From: an uncultured Flavobacteriaceae bacterium
Lineage (GTDB): Bacteria; Bacteroidota; Bacteroidia; Flavobacteriales; Flavobacteriaceae
Reading direction: 5' to 3'
DNA length: 45,545 bases
NCBI GenBank assembly: GCA_947501845.1
Contig: CANMXP010000031.1
Coordinates: 1-45,545 of the forward strand
Shown here: positions 24,856 to 38,234 of the stretch, one piece after another
How the letters are laid out: each line of letters opens with the position of its first letter
Numbering within the stretch: position 1 is the stretch's first letter
Made by a program: the position numbers and the translations under genes
Notes under the pieces: model-generated
What the model was told of the DNA's origin: nothing
What the model saw: the letters and a program-made list of their open reading frames with translations, nothing else
Databases searched by the model: none

Positions 24856-25075
24856 AAAAAAATATTGACATACTTTAAGAATCTTTAAAAAAAGCATCTA
24901 AAAAACAGCTAGTTATATGCAAAATCCTTTAAATTGTTGCTTTAATGAATTTTTTCCAATAAATGAGAAGGCAGTTATTTTGTAGGTAAAATCCTTAAAA
25001 AATAAGTGGTTTTCACATTGAAAAACTTTTTTAAGACTGTTGAAGTTACAATATAATGCCCTTAAAAAATTGTTT

Positions 25076-26092
25076 CTACAATGAATTTCTATGAATTAGC
25101 TCGGAAGGTATTATTTTACGTGTAGGCTCTCTAAATTTTATGTAACCAGCAGATTCTAAAGCCATTTTTTTAAAATCTGTAGAAATGGTAGTAATCCCAC
25201 CAAAAATAATCTCTTTAATGGCATTATCGTTATGCGCCAATACGCCTACATCTTTTCCAATAGTATAGGATTTTAATTTACTGTCTTTAAGAATTTCCCA
25301 TAAATGGATATCACTAATAAAAAAGTATAAGGTGTTTTTAGTAATACTTTCACTTTTATATTCCTTTTCTACTTTGGCATCAATGTTATATTCTTGAACA
25401 AATTTATTGAAAGCCTTTAAAACACCTATTGGATTATCGGAATCTTCTTTAAAGAACAAGATAAACTTTTTATATTTTTTTATCTCTGGAAGTAACTTTT
25501 TTAATTGATTGTAGGTTGAATACTCAAACTCTTGAGTAATATATGAATAATCGTTAGGTAACGGTATATGTCTATCTATAACTAATAACTTTTCACTAGG
25601 GATATTTTTTAATAGTTGCCCGACTTCTGGAATTTGGATAGGTGCGACTACATACATACCATACCTCCCTGATATTCTTGTTAGGATATCCTTAAAAACA
25701 TCGATGTTATTATGATGAAAAAAGACATTTATAATATATTTTTTACCTAATTCCTTTCTAAAAGTATTATAGAAGTCTTCTTGGAATGAATGGAAGGCAA
25801 AGAGCAAAAGAGCTACTCGTAATTTTGTATTCGTATTGACATCTGCTATATAATACCCCTTAAAGTTTTTAGATTCTACAATGCCTCTACCTTTTAAATC
25901 TTCATAGGCCTTAACTATGGTTTTACGTGCAAAGCCAATTTCTGCAACCATTTTGTTAATAGATGGTAAACGGTCTCCCTTTTTTAACTCTTTAGATTCT
26001 AAGGCATTTAATATGGCATTAACTATTTGCTCATGCTTAGTAAGTGTAACAATTTCTTTTTGTTTATTTATATTTTCAAACAGAATACTCAT
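25076..26092 (-). CDS. GntR-family regulator with LacI-like sugar-binding domain (AraR type)
   Basis: A 338-residue regulator. The N-terminal winged helix is of GntR type: TKHEQIVNAILNALESKELK, KGDRLPSINKMVAEIGFARK and TIVKAYEDLKGRGIVESKNF, about residues 18-80. The remaining 250 residues form a periplasmic-binding-protein-like effector domain: LRVALLLFAFHSFQEDFYN, GMYVVAPIQIPEV, KLLVIDRHIP, then IGKDVGVLAHNDNAIKEIIF and GGITTISTDFKKMALESAGY. This architecture is known from AraR and related sugar-responsive repressors of Bacteroidota. It lies 345 bases upstream of susC-like on the same strand and diverges from the GH2 gene. The three tandem sites in the susC leader are the likely binding targets, with a galactoside or galactose as probable inducer (inference). 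Confidence 0.92.
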   Translation of the reverse strand: MSILFENINKQKEIVTLTKHEQIVNAILNALESKELKKGDRLPSINKMVAEIGFARKTIVKAYEDLKGRGIVESKNFKGYYIADVNTNTKLRVALLLFAFHSFQEDFYNTFRKELGKKYIINVFFHHNNIDVFKDILTRISGRYGMYVVAPIQIPEVGQLLKNIPSEKLLVIDRHIPLPNDYSYITQEFEYSTYNQLKKLLPEIKKYKKFILFFKEDSDNPIGVLKAFNKFVQEYNIDAKVEKEYKSESITKNTLYFFISDIHLWEILKDSKLKSYTIGKDVGVLAHNDNAIKEIIFGGITTISTDFKKMALESAGYIKFREPTRKIIPSELIHRNSL

Positions 26093-26243
26093 ACATGGGC
26101 TTAGTTACAGATCTTAATTTTTAAAGACCTGTAAAATGTAAGACATTTATTTTAAATTTTTAGAAAAGTATTAAAAATAAAAAAAAGGCTAAAATATATT
26201 GAAGGTTTTTTAATCAATTCCCTTTGGATGAAACAATCTTTGT

Positions 26244-26271
26244 TTTGATTAATTAGGAAAACTTATCTTTG
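26244..26271 (+). promoter_or_regulatory. Promoter of the GH2 gene
   Basis: TATCTTTG (26264-26271) is a full match to the -7 consensus, with TTTG at 26244-26247 as a -33 candidate 16 bases upstream. The start codon follows 20 bases later. No copy of the AGTATGCTAC operator was found here, so control may differ from SusCD. Confidence 0.6.
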
Positions 26272-26276
26272 GATAA

Positions 26277-29405
<3,129 letters not shown>

Positions 29406-29428
29406 ATATCATTAAAAATAATGTCAGG

Positions 29429-29490
29429 TTGAGAGCAGTCGAAACCTAATTAAAACAACTGAATTTTTAAGACCTTTCGACTGCGCTCAA
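29429..29490. repeat. Imperfect inverted repeat after the GH2 gene (dispersed-repeat type)
   Basis: Arms TTGAGAGCAGTCGAAA (29429-29444) and TTTCGACTGCGCTCAA (29475-29490) pair with one mismatch around a 30-base loop. Sequences of the type 'GTTGAGCGCAGTCGAAACC' are common dispersed repeats in flavobacterial intergenic regions, in my recollection. It sits between two convergent genes and could end transcription from both sides. Confidence 0.6.
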
Positions 29491-29559
29491 GGTAACAAGC
29501 TTTACTTTATTGAATTTTTGTCTATTTTTTATAAATTTTTATGTCAAACTCACGTTAAT

Positions 29560-30402
29560 TTAGTTTTCAATAAAGCGGATTGTTTCAGTTACAGCATTAA
29601 CTAAATGTTTTGGCATATCGTTTTCTGTCCAAGGATGTGAAGCTCCAAAAACATGATTAGCTCCTTTTATGATTTTCAGTTGACTATTTGGATTCCATTT
29701 ATGAAGTTGTTCGGCTTCACTAACCAAAATACTAGTATCCTTATTCCCATGGATAATTAAATATGGGATTTTTAAATTAGAAACTGCCCGTTTTATAGTT
29801 AGACGGTCTTCATTAGCAATAAAGTTTTCATAAAACTGATAATAATGTGGCATTTGTTGCTTGGTTCTGCCATTTACAACATATTTAACACCTTCTTTTT
29901 TCCAAGATTCTAAATCACCTATTGTTGCTGTTCTTTTTTTAAAATCGCAAACACCTGCAAGGCTAATGACTTTACTAATTCGGTTGTCTTCATCTGCCTT
30001 TATTGTTACTATACCCCCAGCTCTGCTGTGGCCTATTAAATTGATATTACTTGTATCTATTTCGTCTTTAAAATCAGTATTATTGTAAACCCAATCGATT
30101 ACAAACTCTAAATCGTCCAGCTCTTTTGTATAATTATTATTTCCAAAAGCTTCTAAATCTGGAAAATCTATGGGTTGTTCTACTGTCCCTCCGTTATAAG
30201 AAAAATTAAATTTTATAAAGCAAAACCCAGCTTCAGCAAAAGCATTCGCCATTAAATTCCATGCGCCCCAATCTTTAAAGCCTTTGTAACCGTGACAAAA
30301 TATGATAATAGGCTTTTTTTTATTATTTGAAACATGAGTAACATCAATTAAAATGGGCTTTTCATACTTTCCTTTTATGACCATGTTTTTTTTGCTAATC
30401 AT
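29560..30402 (-). CDS. Alpha/beta-hydrolase (esterase/dienelactone-hydrolase-like)
   Basis: A 280-residue cytoplasmic hydrolase. The oxyanion element PIIIFCHGYKGFKDWGAWN comes first, then the nucleophile elbow NLIGHSRAGG with the Ser, then YLIIHGNKDTSIL with the acid Asp and IKGANHVFGASHPW with the His. This is a full catalytic triad. The substrate is not predictable; such proteins are often annotated as acyl-CoA or serine aminopeptidase-like esterases. The first ATG lies one base after the stop of the AddB-like gene, so both are on one transcript. A second ATG, six codons in (MVIKGKYE), is also plausible. It ends at convergent repeats behind GH2 and probably does not belong to the galactoside locus. 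Confidence 0.88.
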   Translation of the reverse strand: MISKKNMVIKGKYEKPILIDVTHVSNNKKKPIIIFCHGYKGFKDWGAWNLMANAFAEAGFCFIKFNFSYNGGTVEQPIDFPDLEAFGNNNYTKELDDLEFVIDWVYNNTDFKDEIDTSNINLIGHSRAGGIVTIKADEDNRISKVISLAGVCDFKKRTATIGDLESWKKEGVKYVVNGRTKQQMPHYYQFYENFIANEDRLTIKRAVSNLKIPYLIIHGNKDTSILVSEAEQLHKWNPNSQLKIIKGANHVFGASHPWTENDMPKHLVNAVTETIRFIEN

Positions 30403-30403
30403 T

Positions 30404-33163
30404 TTATACTTCTTTTTCCGTGAATGGGATGTTTGGGTTACAAATCTCTAAAATAAGTTGTTTTAATTCTTTGTAAAAATTATCTAGCGTTTCTTGAGTA
30501 ATTAGCGCATCTCTTTTGGCATATGCCCCTGCTTTGTCTTTTTTAGAGAATTTTAAAAATCCCTTACCTAAGTTTTTAAATGATATAATCCCAGCTTCAA
30601 CAGGTAGCTGAATTTGATTGGATACAGACATCATATAAGCATATGTTAGTACCTGAAAGCTTTTACTGTATTTAGAGTAATCTGTAGTAATAGATTCCCA
30701 ATCTATAATCTCTACTTGACTTTGCTCTACACTTCCTGTTTTGTAATCTACGATTCTGGTTACACCATTAAATTCATCAACGCGATCTACTTTTCCTGTA
30801 ATAGTAACAGGAAAATCAAGTTCTGGAATCTCAACAACTACATTATTATTAGCCTCAATGGCTATTATTTTTATTTGATTACCTGCTTTTAGCTCTTTAA
30901 TTTCTAAATCTAAGAAGTTTGACACATAGCGTTTTGCAATTTCAAAAATTATTAAATTTTTCCCTTTAGTAATATCACCCTCTTTATATACATCTGTAAA
31001 ATGATGTGTTACTGTTTTTGTAATATTAGCTTTTAACTCTTTAATAATTTCTACCGATATAAAAGTACCAACTAATGGTTTATAAAAATCTTCTAGCGTA
31101 TTATGAACTACGGTTCCTAGCGTATTGGCCGCTACTGTTTCCTCTACGTTGTCATGCTCTTTAATTTTTAATATTTTTTGATAATAAAAATCAATTGGGT
31201 TCCTTATATAATTAGTCAACGATGATGGCGAAAATCCTTTATAAGCTACCCCTTTTAATTCGCTTAAAATTGAACCTGTCTTTTTTACAACATTTAATGA
31301 CGCTTGAATTACTGGAACTTGAGGTGCTATAATTTGATGATTTATATGATGTATCCCCTCTAATTCCAGCTGTGTTACAAACCTACTTTTTTCTCCGCCT
31401 GTTAAAATATCGGCTTCTGTATTGTAGAGTATGTACACATTTTTAGCACGTTGTAAAAGTCTGTAAAAATGGTAGGTATAAACAGCATCTTTTTCTTTAT
31501 AAGTTGGTAGGTTATTTTCTATTTTAACATCAAATGGAATAAATGAATTATTGGTTTTTCCAGAAGGAAGGATTCCTTCGTTTACAGATGAAATGATAAT
31601 GGTTTCAAAGTCTAAGACGCGAGATTCCAACATACCCATAATTTGAAGTCCCTGTAAAGGCTCTCCTTGAAAATCTAAAGTTTCTGAACTTAATAACTCT
31701 TTATACACACTATACAGTGTTGAAATATCCTTGATATGATTGTATTCTGTATTTAATCGAGCGACCTCATTAAATAGCTCGTTAAAACGAAACAGGTATT
31801 CTAATGATAATAGATTAGAATCTTTTTCATCATCTAAATAGTTTTTAATCTGTAATATTAATTGTGAACAGTTTTTTAAAGCTTCATTAACAGACTGGGT
31901 CCAATTTGAAAACAATAAATCGATAAGATCTTTAGAATGGTCTCCAAGCAGTTTTAAGCGTTCTGCGGTTAAGTAAACTAAATTATTTGCATCAATAGTC
32001 TCAATTATTTGCGTTGCATAATCGACCTCTTTAACATAAAATAAAGGCCTTATAAACTGATGTGATATGATGTTAATCACATCTTTATAGTAAAATGTAT
32101 TTGAAGGTGTTTTATGTAAATGAAATAAGGATTCAAAAAGAGAAGCTATAGGGATAGATTTTAACGGAAATCCCATGGTTATGTTTAATGCGTCAATACC
32201 TGAGGGGAGCGAATTTAATACTGGAACAAGTAAATTTTCATCTCCTAAAACAACTGCTGTATTCTGCAACGATTGATTGTCTTTTTGTAAATTATTTAAA
32301 AGTGTACCAATATATTTTGCCTGTCCAATATTTTTTGGAATACCAAAAACAGAAATATTTTTCTCTTTTGAATAATTTGTAGTTATCCAATTAAAAGGCT
32401 TGTCTTTAAAAAAAGCCCAATTGCTTTTATGTTGTCGTGTAAATAAGGCTGCATCATGTTTTTGGTTGTTTATAAAAACAGTATCTATATCCCAATAAAT
32501 TTTAGCTAAATCGTTTTGAAGCAGTTCTTGTATGATGGTTTCTTCTGAAGTATTTAAAGCATTAAAGCCTAAAAAAACGTGTTGTTTCTCAGTATTATAT
32601 TGAATATAAGATTCTAAGTTATTAACGGCTTCTCTATAAATTAAACCTTGATAGCCTATTTTTTTATTTATAAGTTGCTCTGTAAATAGGATATAGTAAT
32701 TATGTAGTTTGTTCCAAAAAGACAAATAATTTTTAACAAACTCCGTTTTGTCGTTTTCTAAAGACCAGTGATTTAAATCTTGAATGGCGCTTAAATAATC
32801 AAAGATGTTTTTTTGAGGTACCAAATACCTATCTATCTCATTGAAATCTTGAAGCAATATTTGAGCCCATTTTGAAAACGCTTCGAAAGTATCTGCTTCT
32901 TTCTTTTTAGTTATTTTAATATAAGCATTATAAAACTCAAAAAGCAGTTCTGCGTTAGAGATACTTTTAAGCTGTGATAGCTCTTCTACAAATTCTTCGA
33001 TGCTTATTATATGGGGAGAGAAAATGGTTTGCTTAGTAACTTTAGTAAGTTGATGTTTTAGAAATAACCCTGCTCTTTTACTTGGTAAAATAAAGGTTAA
33101 TTCAGATAGATTTTCATTGTTGCTCTGTAAATCCTTTAGAACATCAAAAATAAAAGTGGTCAT
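30404..33163 (-). CDS. AddB-like PD-(D/E)XK nuclease subunit
   Basis: A 919-residue protein with an inactivated helicase-like N-terminal part (TFILPSKRAGLFLKHQL, without a Walker A motif) and a C-terminal RecB-type nuclease. The nuclease shows FSPSSLTNYIRNPIDFYYQK, the 'LGTVVHNTLEDFY' helix, and the catalytic IVDYKTGSVEQ strand (the D-x-K core of PD-(D/E)XK) after VTITGKVDRVDEF. Such proteins pair with an AddA-type helicase-nuclease to resect double-strand breaks for RecA. The presumed partner lies upstream at 34978-38109, with an OmpA gene between. The 4Fe-4S cysteines known in some AddB proteins are not seen. It is preceded by a terminator hairpin, so it likely has its own promoter in the gap after OmpA. 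Confidence 0.88.
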   Translation of the reverse strand: MTTFIFDVLKDLQSNNENLSELTFILPSKRAGLFLKHQLTKVTKQTIFSPHIISIEEFVEELSQLKSISNAELLFEFYNAYIKITKKKEADTFEAFSKWAQILLQDFNEIDRYLVPQKNIFDYLSAIQDLNHWSLENDKTEFVKNYLSFWNKLHNYYILFTEQLINKKIGYQGLIYREAVNNLESYIQYNTEKQHVFLGFNALNTSEETIIQELLQNDLAKIYWDIDTVFINNQKHDAALFTRQHKSNWAFFKDKPFNWITTNYSKEKNISVFGIPKNIGQAKYIGTLLNNLQKDNQSLQNTAVVLGDENLLVPVLNSLPSGIDALNITMGFPLKSIPIASLFESLFHLHKTPSNTFYYKDVINIISHQFIRPLFYVKEVDYATQIIETIDANNLVYLTAERLKLLGDHSKDLIDLLFSNWTQSVNEALKNCSQLILQIKNYLDDEKDSNLLSLEYLFRFNELFNEVARLNTEYNHIKDISTLYSVYKELLSSETLDFQGEPLQGLQIMGMLESRVLDFETIIISSVNEGILPSGKTNNSFIPFDVKIENNLPTYKEKDAVYTYHFYRLLQRAKNVYILYNTEADILTGGEKSRFVTQLELEGIHHINHQIIAPQVPVIQASLNVVKKTGSILSELKGVAYKGFSPSSLTNYIRNPIDFYYQKILKIKEHDNVEETVAANTLGTVVHNTLEDFYKPLVGTFISVEIIKELKANITKTVTHHFTDVYKEGDITKGKNLIIFEIAKRYVSNFLDLEIKELKAGNQIKIIAIEANNNVVVEIPELDFPVTITGKVDRVDEFNGVTRIVDYKTGSVEQSQVEIIDWESITTDYSKYSKSFQVLTYAYMMSVSNQIQLPVEAGIISFKNLGKGFLKFSKKDKAGAYAKRDALITQETLDNFYKELKQLILEICNPNIPFTEKEV

Positions 33164-33195
33164 CGAAGTTTAATTGGTAGTAATATATAAAAATA

Positions 33196-33226
33196 AAAAA
33201 CGCTTCGGGATATCCGAAGCGTTTTT
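33196..33226. terminator. Rho-independent terminator between OmpA and AddB-like genes
   Basis: Arms CGCTTCGG (33201-33208) and CCGAAGCG (33214-33221) around GATAT, extended by A's on the left and T's on the right, give a perfect terminator in both directions. It follows the OmpA stop on the minus strand and separates that gene from the AddB-like gene. Confidence 0.9.
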
Positions 33227-33263
33227 GTAAAACTTATTTATTTAAAAACTATTTAATAGTTTC

Positions 33264-34640
33264 TTATTTTATTAAGTTGATTTCAACTCTTCTGTTGTTC
33301 GCTCTACCTTTTCTAGTTTTGTTAGTGTCGATTGGTTTAGCTTCACCATGACCAACAGCAGACAATCTTGAAGTGTTAATACCATTAGCAACTAGGTAAT
33401 CTTTTACAGAATTAGCTCTAGACTCAGATAATTTTTGGTTAGTAGATTCTCTACCAACACTATCTGTATGTCCTTCAACAGTAAACGTTGCAGTGCTATA
33501 CTCATTTAAAATAGCTATGATATCTTTTAATACACTTTCAGACTGTGTTTTAATAGTAGATCTTCCAGTATCAAATAAGATTGTTTTAGCGTACTCATTT
33601 AAAGTTTTTTGTACTTCTTCAGTTACTTCAGGACAACCATCGTTAGCAACAGTACCTACAACATCTGGACATTTGTCATCTTTGTCTAATACACCGTCAC
33701 CATCTGTATCTGGCCAAGGACAACCATTGTTTGCAGCAGGACCTGCAGTGTTAGGACATTTATCATCAGCATCCGTTACACCATCACCGTCAGCATCTGG
33801 ACATCCAGCTAAAGCTTTTAATCCAGCAACTGTAGGACATCTATCATCTTTATCAGCAATACCATCACCATCAGCATCTGGACATCCATTAAGCTCAGCT
33901 AAACCAGCTTCATTAGGACAAGCATCTTTACTGTCTTCAATACCATCACCGTCAGTATCAGGACAACCATTGAAAGCTTCTAAACCAGGAACATCTGGAC
34001 AGGCATCATCTTTATCGTAAATACCATCACCGTCAGCATCTGCTCCACCAAATTTGATAGAAAGACCAACTGTGTGTTGGAAGTGTGTGTTTAAATAATC
34101 TTCAAATGCATGCTTATATGCAGATTGTACAGTTAAACCAATATTTTCGCTAAACCAAAGATTGAAACCTAAAGTTCCATTTAAAGTTCCAGCTCCAACT
34201 TCGTCTACCCAAGAGTAACCTCCACCAACACCTAAATAAGGCTCGAAAGTTTTCCAGTCTAATACTTCTCCGATACTATATTTAATAGTACCATCTGCTC
34301 CGTAATAAGATAAGTCATCTACCTTAAGAGCATCTCCATTGGCATCTTCTCCCCAGTTTTCTATTTTGTTAAGAGAACCTGCTATTCCAAAAGAGAAACC
34401 ATCCCCTATATACTTAGATACAGAGATTGTCGATAAAGAAGGTAAAATGTTCCAGTTATCAACATCCACATATTTACTAAAAATAGTCTCACTAAAAGGA
34501 GCACCGTCACCAGAAGGATAAGCATCAACTGCGTTTGTCCCAATAGTAATTTGCCATGGATTGTTTTTGTCTTGCGCATTAACATTGCTATAACCAAGTA
34601 CAAACAACATAGCGAACAATAATCTGCTAAGATTTTTCAT
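33264..34640 (-). CDS. OmpA-family outer-membrane protein with thrombospondin type 3 repeats
   Basis: From the ATG at 34640 this is a 458-residue protein; upstream in-frame codons have no coding character and [20 protein letters not shown] then NAQ is a perfect signal peptide. An eight-stranded beta-barrel follows (about 25-215, [15 protein letters not shown] to the strand [13 protein letters not shown]). Five calcium-binding thrombospondin type 3 repeats (DADGDGI.DKDDACP...GCP) come next, and then a peptidoglycan-binding OmpA_C domain: [60 protein letters not shown] and NRRVEINL. It links the outer membrane to peptidoglycan. Abundant structural protein; the strong promoter and terminator around it agree with high expression. 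Confidence 0.94.
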   Translation of the reverse strand: MKNLSRLLFAMLFVLGYSNVNAQDKNNPWQITIGTNAVDAYPSGDGAPFSETIFSKYVDVDNWNILPSLSTISVSKYIGDGFSFGIAGSLNKIENWGEDANGDALKVDDLSYYGADGTIKYSIGEVLDWKTFEPYLGVGGGYSWVDEVGAGTLNGTLGFNLWFSENIGLTVQSAYKHAFEDYLNTHFQHTVGLSIKFGGADADGDGIYDKDDACPDVPGLEAFNGCPDTDGDGIEDSKDACPNEAGLAELNGCPDADGDGIADKDDRCPTVAGLKALAGCPDADGDGVTDADDKCPNTAGPAANNGCPWPDTDGDGVLDKDDKCPDVVGTVANDGCPEVTEEVQKTLNEYAKTILFDTGRSTIKTQSESVLKDIIAILNEYSTATFTVEGHTDSVGRESTNQKLSESRANSVKDYLVANGINTSRLSAVGHGEAKPIDTNKTRKGRANNRRVEINLIK

Positions 34641-34676
34641 ATTCAAAAGTTTAATTTTTAAAGTGTTAATTGTAAA

Positions 34677-34717
34677 CAAATGTAAGTTGTTAAATTTTAT
34701 TAACAAAGACAAATATA
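34677..34717 (-). promoter_or_regulatory. Promoter candidates of the OmpA gene
   Basis: On the minus strand TATATTTG (34717-34710) and TACATTTG (34684-34677) both match the -7 consensus. The first leaves a leader of about 60 bases and is favoured. Between here and 34977 nothing else recognisable is seen. Confidence 0.5.
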
Positions 34718-34977
34718 TAAAAAAATAGGACATTTCGTTTATTCATCGATAGTTCAGAATGATTTTAGATAATTTTCAAAACCTTACCAACTTTATTAAA
34801 CGCATTAATGGCCTTACCTAAAAGCTTCTTTATAGGGCTCTTAAAGCTGTACGTTCATTCTTGCTTTTTTTGTAAGAACTAAAGGGAAAATCAATAAAAA
34901 AACAACATAAACGTCTTACTTTTAATGACTAGGGTGTTTTTCATAGTTTTTTCTTGTTTGATCATGATTTTTGGGCT

Positions 34978-37900
34978 TTAAATTTCTTTTATTTTAATCC
35001 CATCATTCACATAAATAAGAATTTTATTCGTAACGGTTATTTTCATGTCTTCTAAAACATCTTGATAAGATTGTAATTGTTGCCAATGTTTTTTGTCTTC
35101 AATACCTGTTTTATAATCGATAATAACAGCTTCATTGTTAGCGTTTATAACCAATCTATCTGGCCTTAAAATAATACCTTCTTTAGTAATAATATCTCTT
35201 TCATTGTATATGGTGCGATTTGAGTCATAATAACTTTCTAATTTGGGGTGTTTAATAATCTTATTTATTATTTGTTTTAGCGAGATGGTTTGCTCTTGTG
35301 TAATCAAAGAAGCTTTTATAAAATCATTTACAACAGAATCAATATCGTCCTCTGTTTTTATCTGGGACATTATATTGTGAATGAGGTTTCCTTTTTCTAT
35401 AGCTTCTTGTTGATTTGTGTCCCAAAGAAACCCAGATTTGGTTATAACCTTTATATTATGCGTTTCTTTTGCTGTTGAAATAAATTCTTGTTGAATATTA
35501 GTCTTTTTTGTAATAGTTGTTCTTTCGCTTGTCTTTTTACTATCACCAAAACAATATATCAACTGTGAATCATCCCACAAATCCAACTGCTGCAAATAGC
35601 TTATAAATAAGCCAGAATACCGTTTATTATTAGGGATGCCTTTTGATGATACATCTTTTGTTGAAATGATATATAATTGTTCAACAGGTCTGGTCAAGGT
35701 TACATATAATAAATTAATATTGTCCAATTCTTGTTCCGATTGATGGTTATTATAGATGCGCTTCCCTTCTTCTCCGTAATTTTCAAAGTCTTTATTGTAG
35801 CTTAATAAAGTATGCGTAAAGCCAGCGTACTTTTCTTCATCTATCTCAAACCATTCTTTGGGGTCCAATTCTCTATAAATATCTAAATCGGCATAAGGAA
35901 AAATGACCACAGGAAACTCCAATCCTTTAGATTTATGGATCGTCATTATTTGAACCGCATTTTGTCCTTTTGGAGACACAATACTTAAACTTTCTTTTTT
36001 CTTGTCGAAATATTCCAAAAACCCAGAAATATTCGATCCTTTTTTTTGTGAAAAGTCTAAAATAAGATCTAAATAAAATTGTATGTAAGCATTGGAAGAT
36101 TGAACTAAATTAAAATCCCTAACAATAGTTTCTGCTAAATCGTAAAGTGGCAATTGTAATAATAAATCGCTATTTACGAATATATTAAATGCCTCAAAAC
36201 TTTTAAATAGGTTAGAAACCGATAAATTTATATGTTTTGAAAAAAATTCATGTTTGTCTTCAATATTAAAAAGAGCACTTAAATAGTTGAGAACCTCTAT
36301 TTTTATTTCATTATTCTTTGGCTGAACTAAGAGCGCTAAAATGTTATTTACAAAAACAACTTCTATGGAATTGTTAATTAGTAATGTTTCAGAAGAAATT
36401 ATAGGAATGTCATGTTGACCTAAATAATTTGCTACCGCTACCCCTTCTTTTTTCTTACGTACCAACACACAAATATCTTCTAATCTAAATCCATTTTTTA
36501 AGCAACCATGAATGGTTTTTAAAACATTTTCGGAAAACAACTCGTCTCTATCATCTTCTTTATCAATATCTAAAAAAGATAATTCAACATAACCAGTATC
36601 TTCTAAAAATGTATTTTGGTATGCTTTTTCATAAAGGTGTTTATAATCTTTATTGCTAAAAACCTGCTCAGATAAATAACTAAAAAAACCATTATTAAAA
36701 TTTACAATGTCTTTGAAGCTCCTGTAATTTGTTGGAAGATTTTCAACATGTTTTTCTATATGAAATGGGTTATCGTCTTTAAACAACCCTATAAATTGTT
36801 CTGCTTTTCCTCCTCGCCAACGATAAATGGCCTGTTTTGCATCACCAACTAACATGGTGTTTCCTGTTTCGGCAGACAAAGAATTTCCTAAAAGTGGAAT
36901 TAAATTTTCCCATTGCATCACCGAAGTATCTTGAAATTCATCAATAAAATAATGATTGAATTTTTCACCAATACGCTCATATATAAACGGTGTGGGTTGA
37001 TTTCTTATTTCTTTACTAATAATGGTATTAAATTCTGAAATAAGCATTTTATTATGCTCTTCTTTAAGCGCTTTTAGTTCATTGCTAATAGCATTTAAAA
37101 CAGATAACGGCGTTATGTTTTTATAAAAAGCCTTTAAGAATTTAAGATGAAAGACCATTTGTTTAGTCTCGTAGAAACTGGAAGCTATTTGAGGCTGAAT
37201 CTGTTCTATTATAGAAGCTATAGTAGCTGTGACTCGCTTAGGGTATAGTGTTTTAGACTCTAGGCCTTCTTGCCATTTAGCTCCAAAATTTAGATCAAAC
37301 TTTTTATCTGTTAAGTTTTTAAAGTGTTTTGGCAAATAGCTTCCTGAGAAATCATTAAATTCTAAACCTGCCTCCTCAATTAAAACTACAACATTTTGCG
37401 CTTTTTGAACGATGTTGCCCTCAAGCGCTATAAGGTCTTTGTTTAATTGTGTTTTAAGTATTTTAAAATCGTCTAAAGTTTTATCTTTTAATGTTTCAAT
37501 AAAAGGAATATCATTTTCGTTAACCAATAACTTTGCTATTTTATTAAAATCAAAGGAGACATCCCAACTTTTGTCATCATCGGCTTTTTCAATTGCAAAA
37601 TCAATAAGTATTTTGGTTAGCGCACGATCTGTTCCTGCTTTTTCAATGAGGCTATTAACAGCTTCGTTTAGTAAAGCATCTTGATCTAGTTCTACTTCAA
37701 AATTTAGGGGCAGTCTTAAATCATATGCAAAGGTTCTAATAAGTTTATGCGTAAAGCCATCGATAGTCGAAATGTCAAAAGCCGCATAGTTATGTATAAT
37801 GGTATTTAATAATTGCCCAGATTTGTTGTGTAGCACATTTGGGTCCATCTGCAATTCTTCACAAATAGCACGAAACATACTATTGGGCTTGTCTAATATC

Positions 37901-38109
37901 GTTTTATTAGAAAATTGCTTGAGTGTCTCAATAATACGATCCTTCATTTCGGCTACTGCCTTGTTTGTAAACGTAATAGCCAAAATGCGTTTAAAGTGTT
38001 CAGAATGGTTGGATCTAAACAATATCTTCAAATATTCTTTTACAAGTGTAAATGTTTTTCCGCTACCAGCAGAAGCATTATAAATAGTAAAAGAATGGTT
38101 TTGATTCAT
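34978..38109 (-). CDS. AddA-like UvrD-family helicase-nuclease
   Basis: A 1043-residue superfamily 1A DNA helicase with a C-terminal nuclease. Motif I is NASAGSGKTFTL (residues 11-22). Motif Ia is RILAITFTNKAVAEMKDRI, motif II is FIDEFQDTS, motif III is GDAKQAIYRWRGGKA, motif IV is NLPTNYRSF, motif V is VQIMTIHKSKGLEFPVVIFP and motif VI is NLLYVTLTRPVEQLYI. The nuclease core is near the end: RPDRLVINANNEAVIIDYKTG. The protein should unwind and degrade double-strand ends with the AddB-like protein encoded at 30404-33163. The gene diverges from superoxide dismutase, with 125 bases between them. Confidence 0.92.
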   Translation of the reverse strand: MNQNHSFTIYNASAGSGKTFTLVKEYLKILFRSNHSEHFKRILAITFTNKAVAEMKDRIIETLKQFSNKTILDKPNSMFRAICEELQMDPNVLHNKSGQLLNTIIHNYAAFDISTIDGFTHKLIRTFAYDLRLPLNFEVELDQDALLNEAVNSLIEKAGTDRALTKILIDFAIEKADDDKSWDVSFDFNKIAKLLVNENDIPFIETLKDKTLDDFKILKTQLNKDLIALEGNIVQKAQNVVVLIEEAGLEFNDFSGSYLPKHFKNLTDKKFDLNFGAKWQEGLESKTLYPKRVTATIASIIEQIQPQIASSFYETKQMVFHLKFLKAFYKNITPLSVLNAISNELKALKEEHNKMLISEFNTIISKEIRNQPTPFIYERIGEKFNHYFIDEFQDTSVMQWENLIPLLGNSLSAETGNTMLVGDAKQAIYRWRGGKAEQFIGLFKDDNPFHIEKHVENLPTNYRSFKDIVNFNNGFFSYLSEQVFSNKDYKHLYEKAYQNTFLEDTGYVELSFLDIDKEDDRDELFSENVLKTIHGCLKNGFRLEDICVLVRKKKEGVAVANYLGQHDIPIISSETLLINNSIEVVFVNNILALLVQPKNNEIKIEVLNYLSALFNIEDKHEFFSKHINLSVSNLFKSFEAFNIFVNSDLLLQLPLYDLAETIVRDFNLVQSSNAYIQFYLDLILDFSQKKGSNISGFLEYFDKKKESLSIVSPKGQNAVQIMTIHKSKGLEFPVVIFPYADLDIYRELDPKEWFEIDEEKYAGFTHTLLSYNKDFENYGEEGKRIYNNHQSEQELDNINLLYVTLTRPVEQLYIISTKDVSSKGIPNNKRYSGLFISYLQQLDLWDDSQLIYCFGDSKKTSERTTITKKTNIQQEFISTAKETHNIKVITKSGFLWDTNQQEAIEKGNLIHNIMSQIKTEDDIDSVVNDFIKASLITQEQTISLKQIINKIIKHPKLESYYDSNRTIYNERDIITKEGIILRPDRLVINANNEAVIIDYKTGIEDKKHWQQLQSYQDVLEDMKITVTNKILIYVNDGIKIKEI

Positions 38110-38190
38110 GAATTATAATTTTGGATACAAGATAAAAACTATCAATGGTTTCATAACAATTTATTATTTTTAATTAACCTGTATTATATG

Positions 38191-38198
38191 TAAATTTG
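38191..38198 (+). promoter_or_regulatory. -7 box of the superoxide dismutase gene
   Basis: TAAATTTG fits TAnnTTTG and lies 36 bases upstream of the start codon. Confidence 0.5.
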
Positions 38199-38234
38199 GA
38201 AGAAATTTTATATTAATATTTTAAAACAAAAACT

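Noticed and set aside
29560-30402. Alpha/beta-hydrolase as the lipase of a galactolipid pathway
   Set aside because: It has no signal peptide, shares a transcript with the AddB-like gene and lies outside the galactoside locus; no lipase-type lid or signature was seen.
33493-34020. Plus-strand open frame of 175 codons, Ser/Pro-rich
   Set aside because: It is antisense to the thrombospondin type 3 repeats of the OmpA gene; the composition is a by-product of the repeat.
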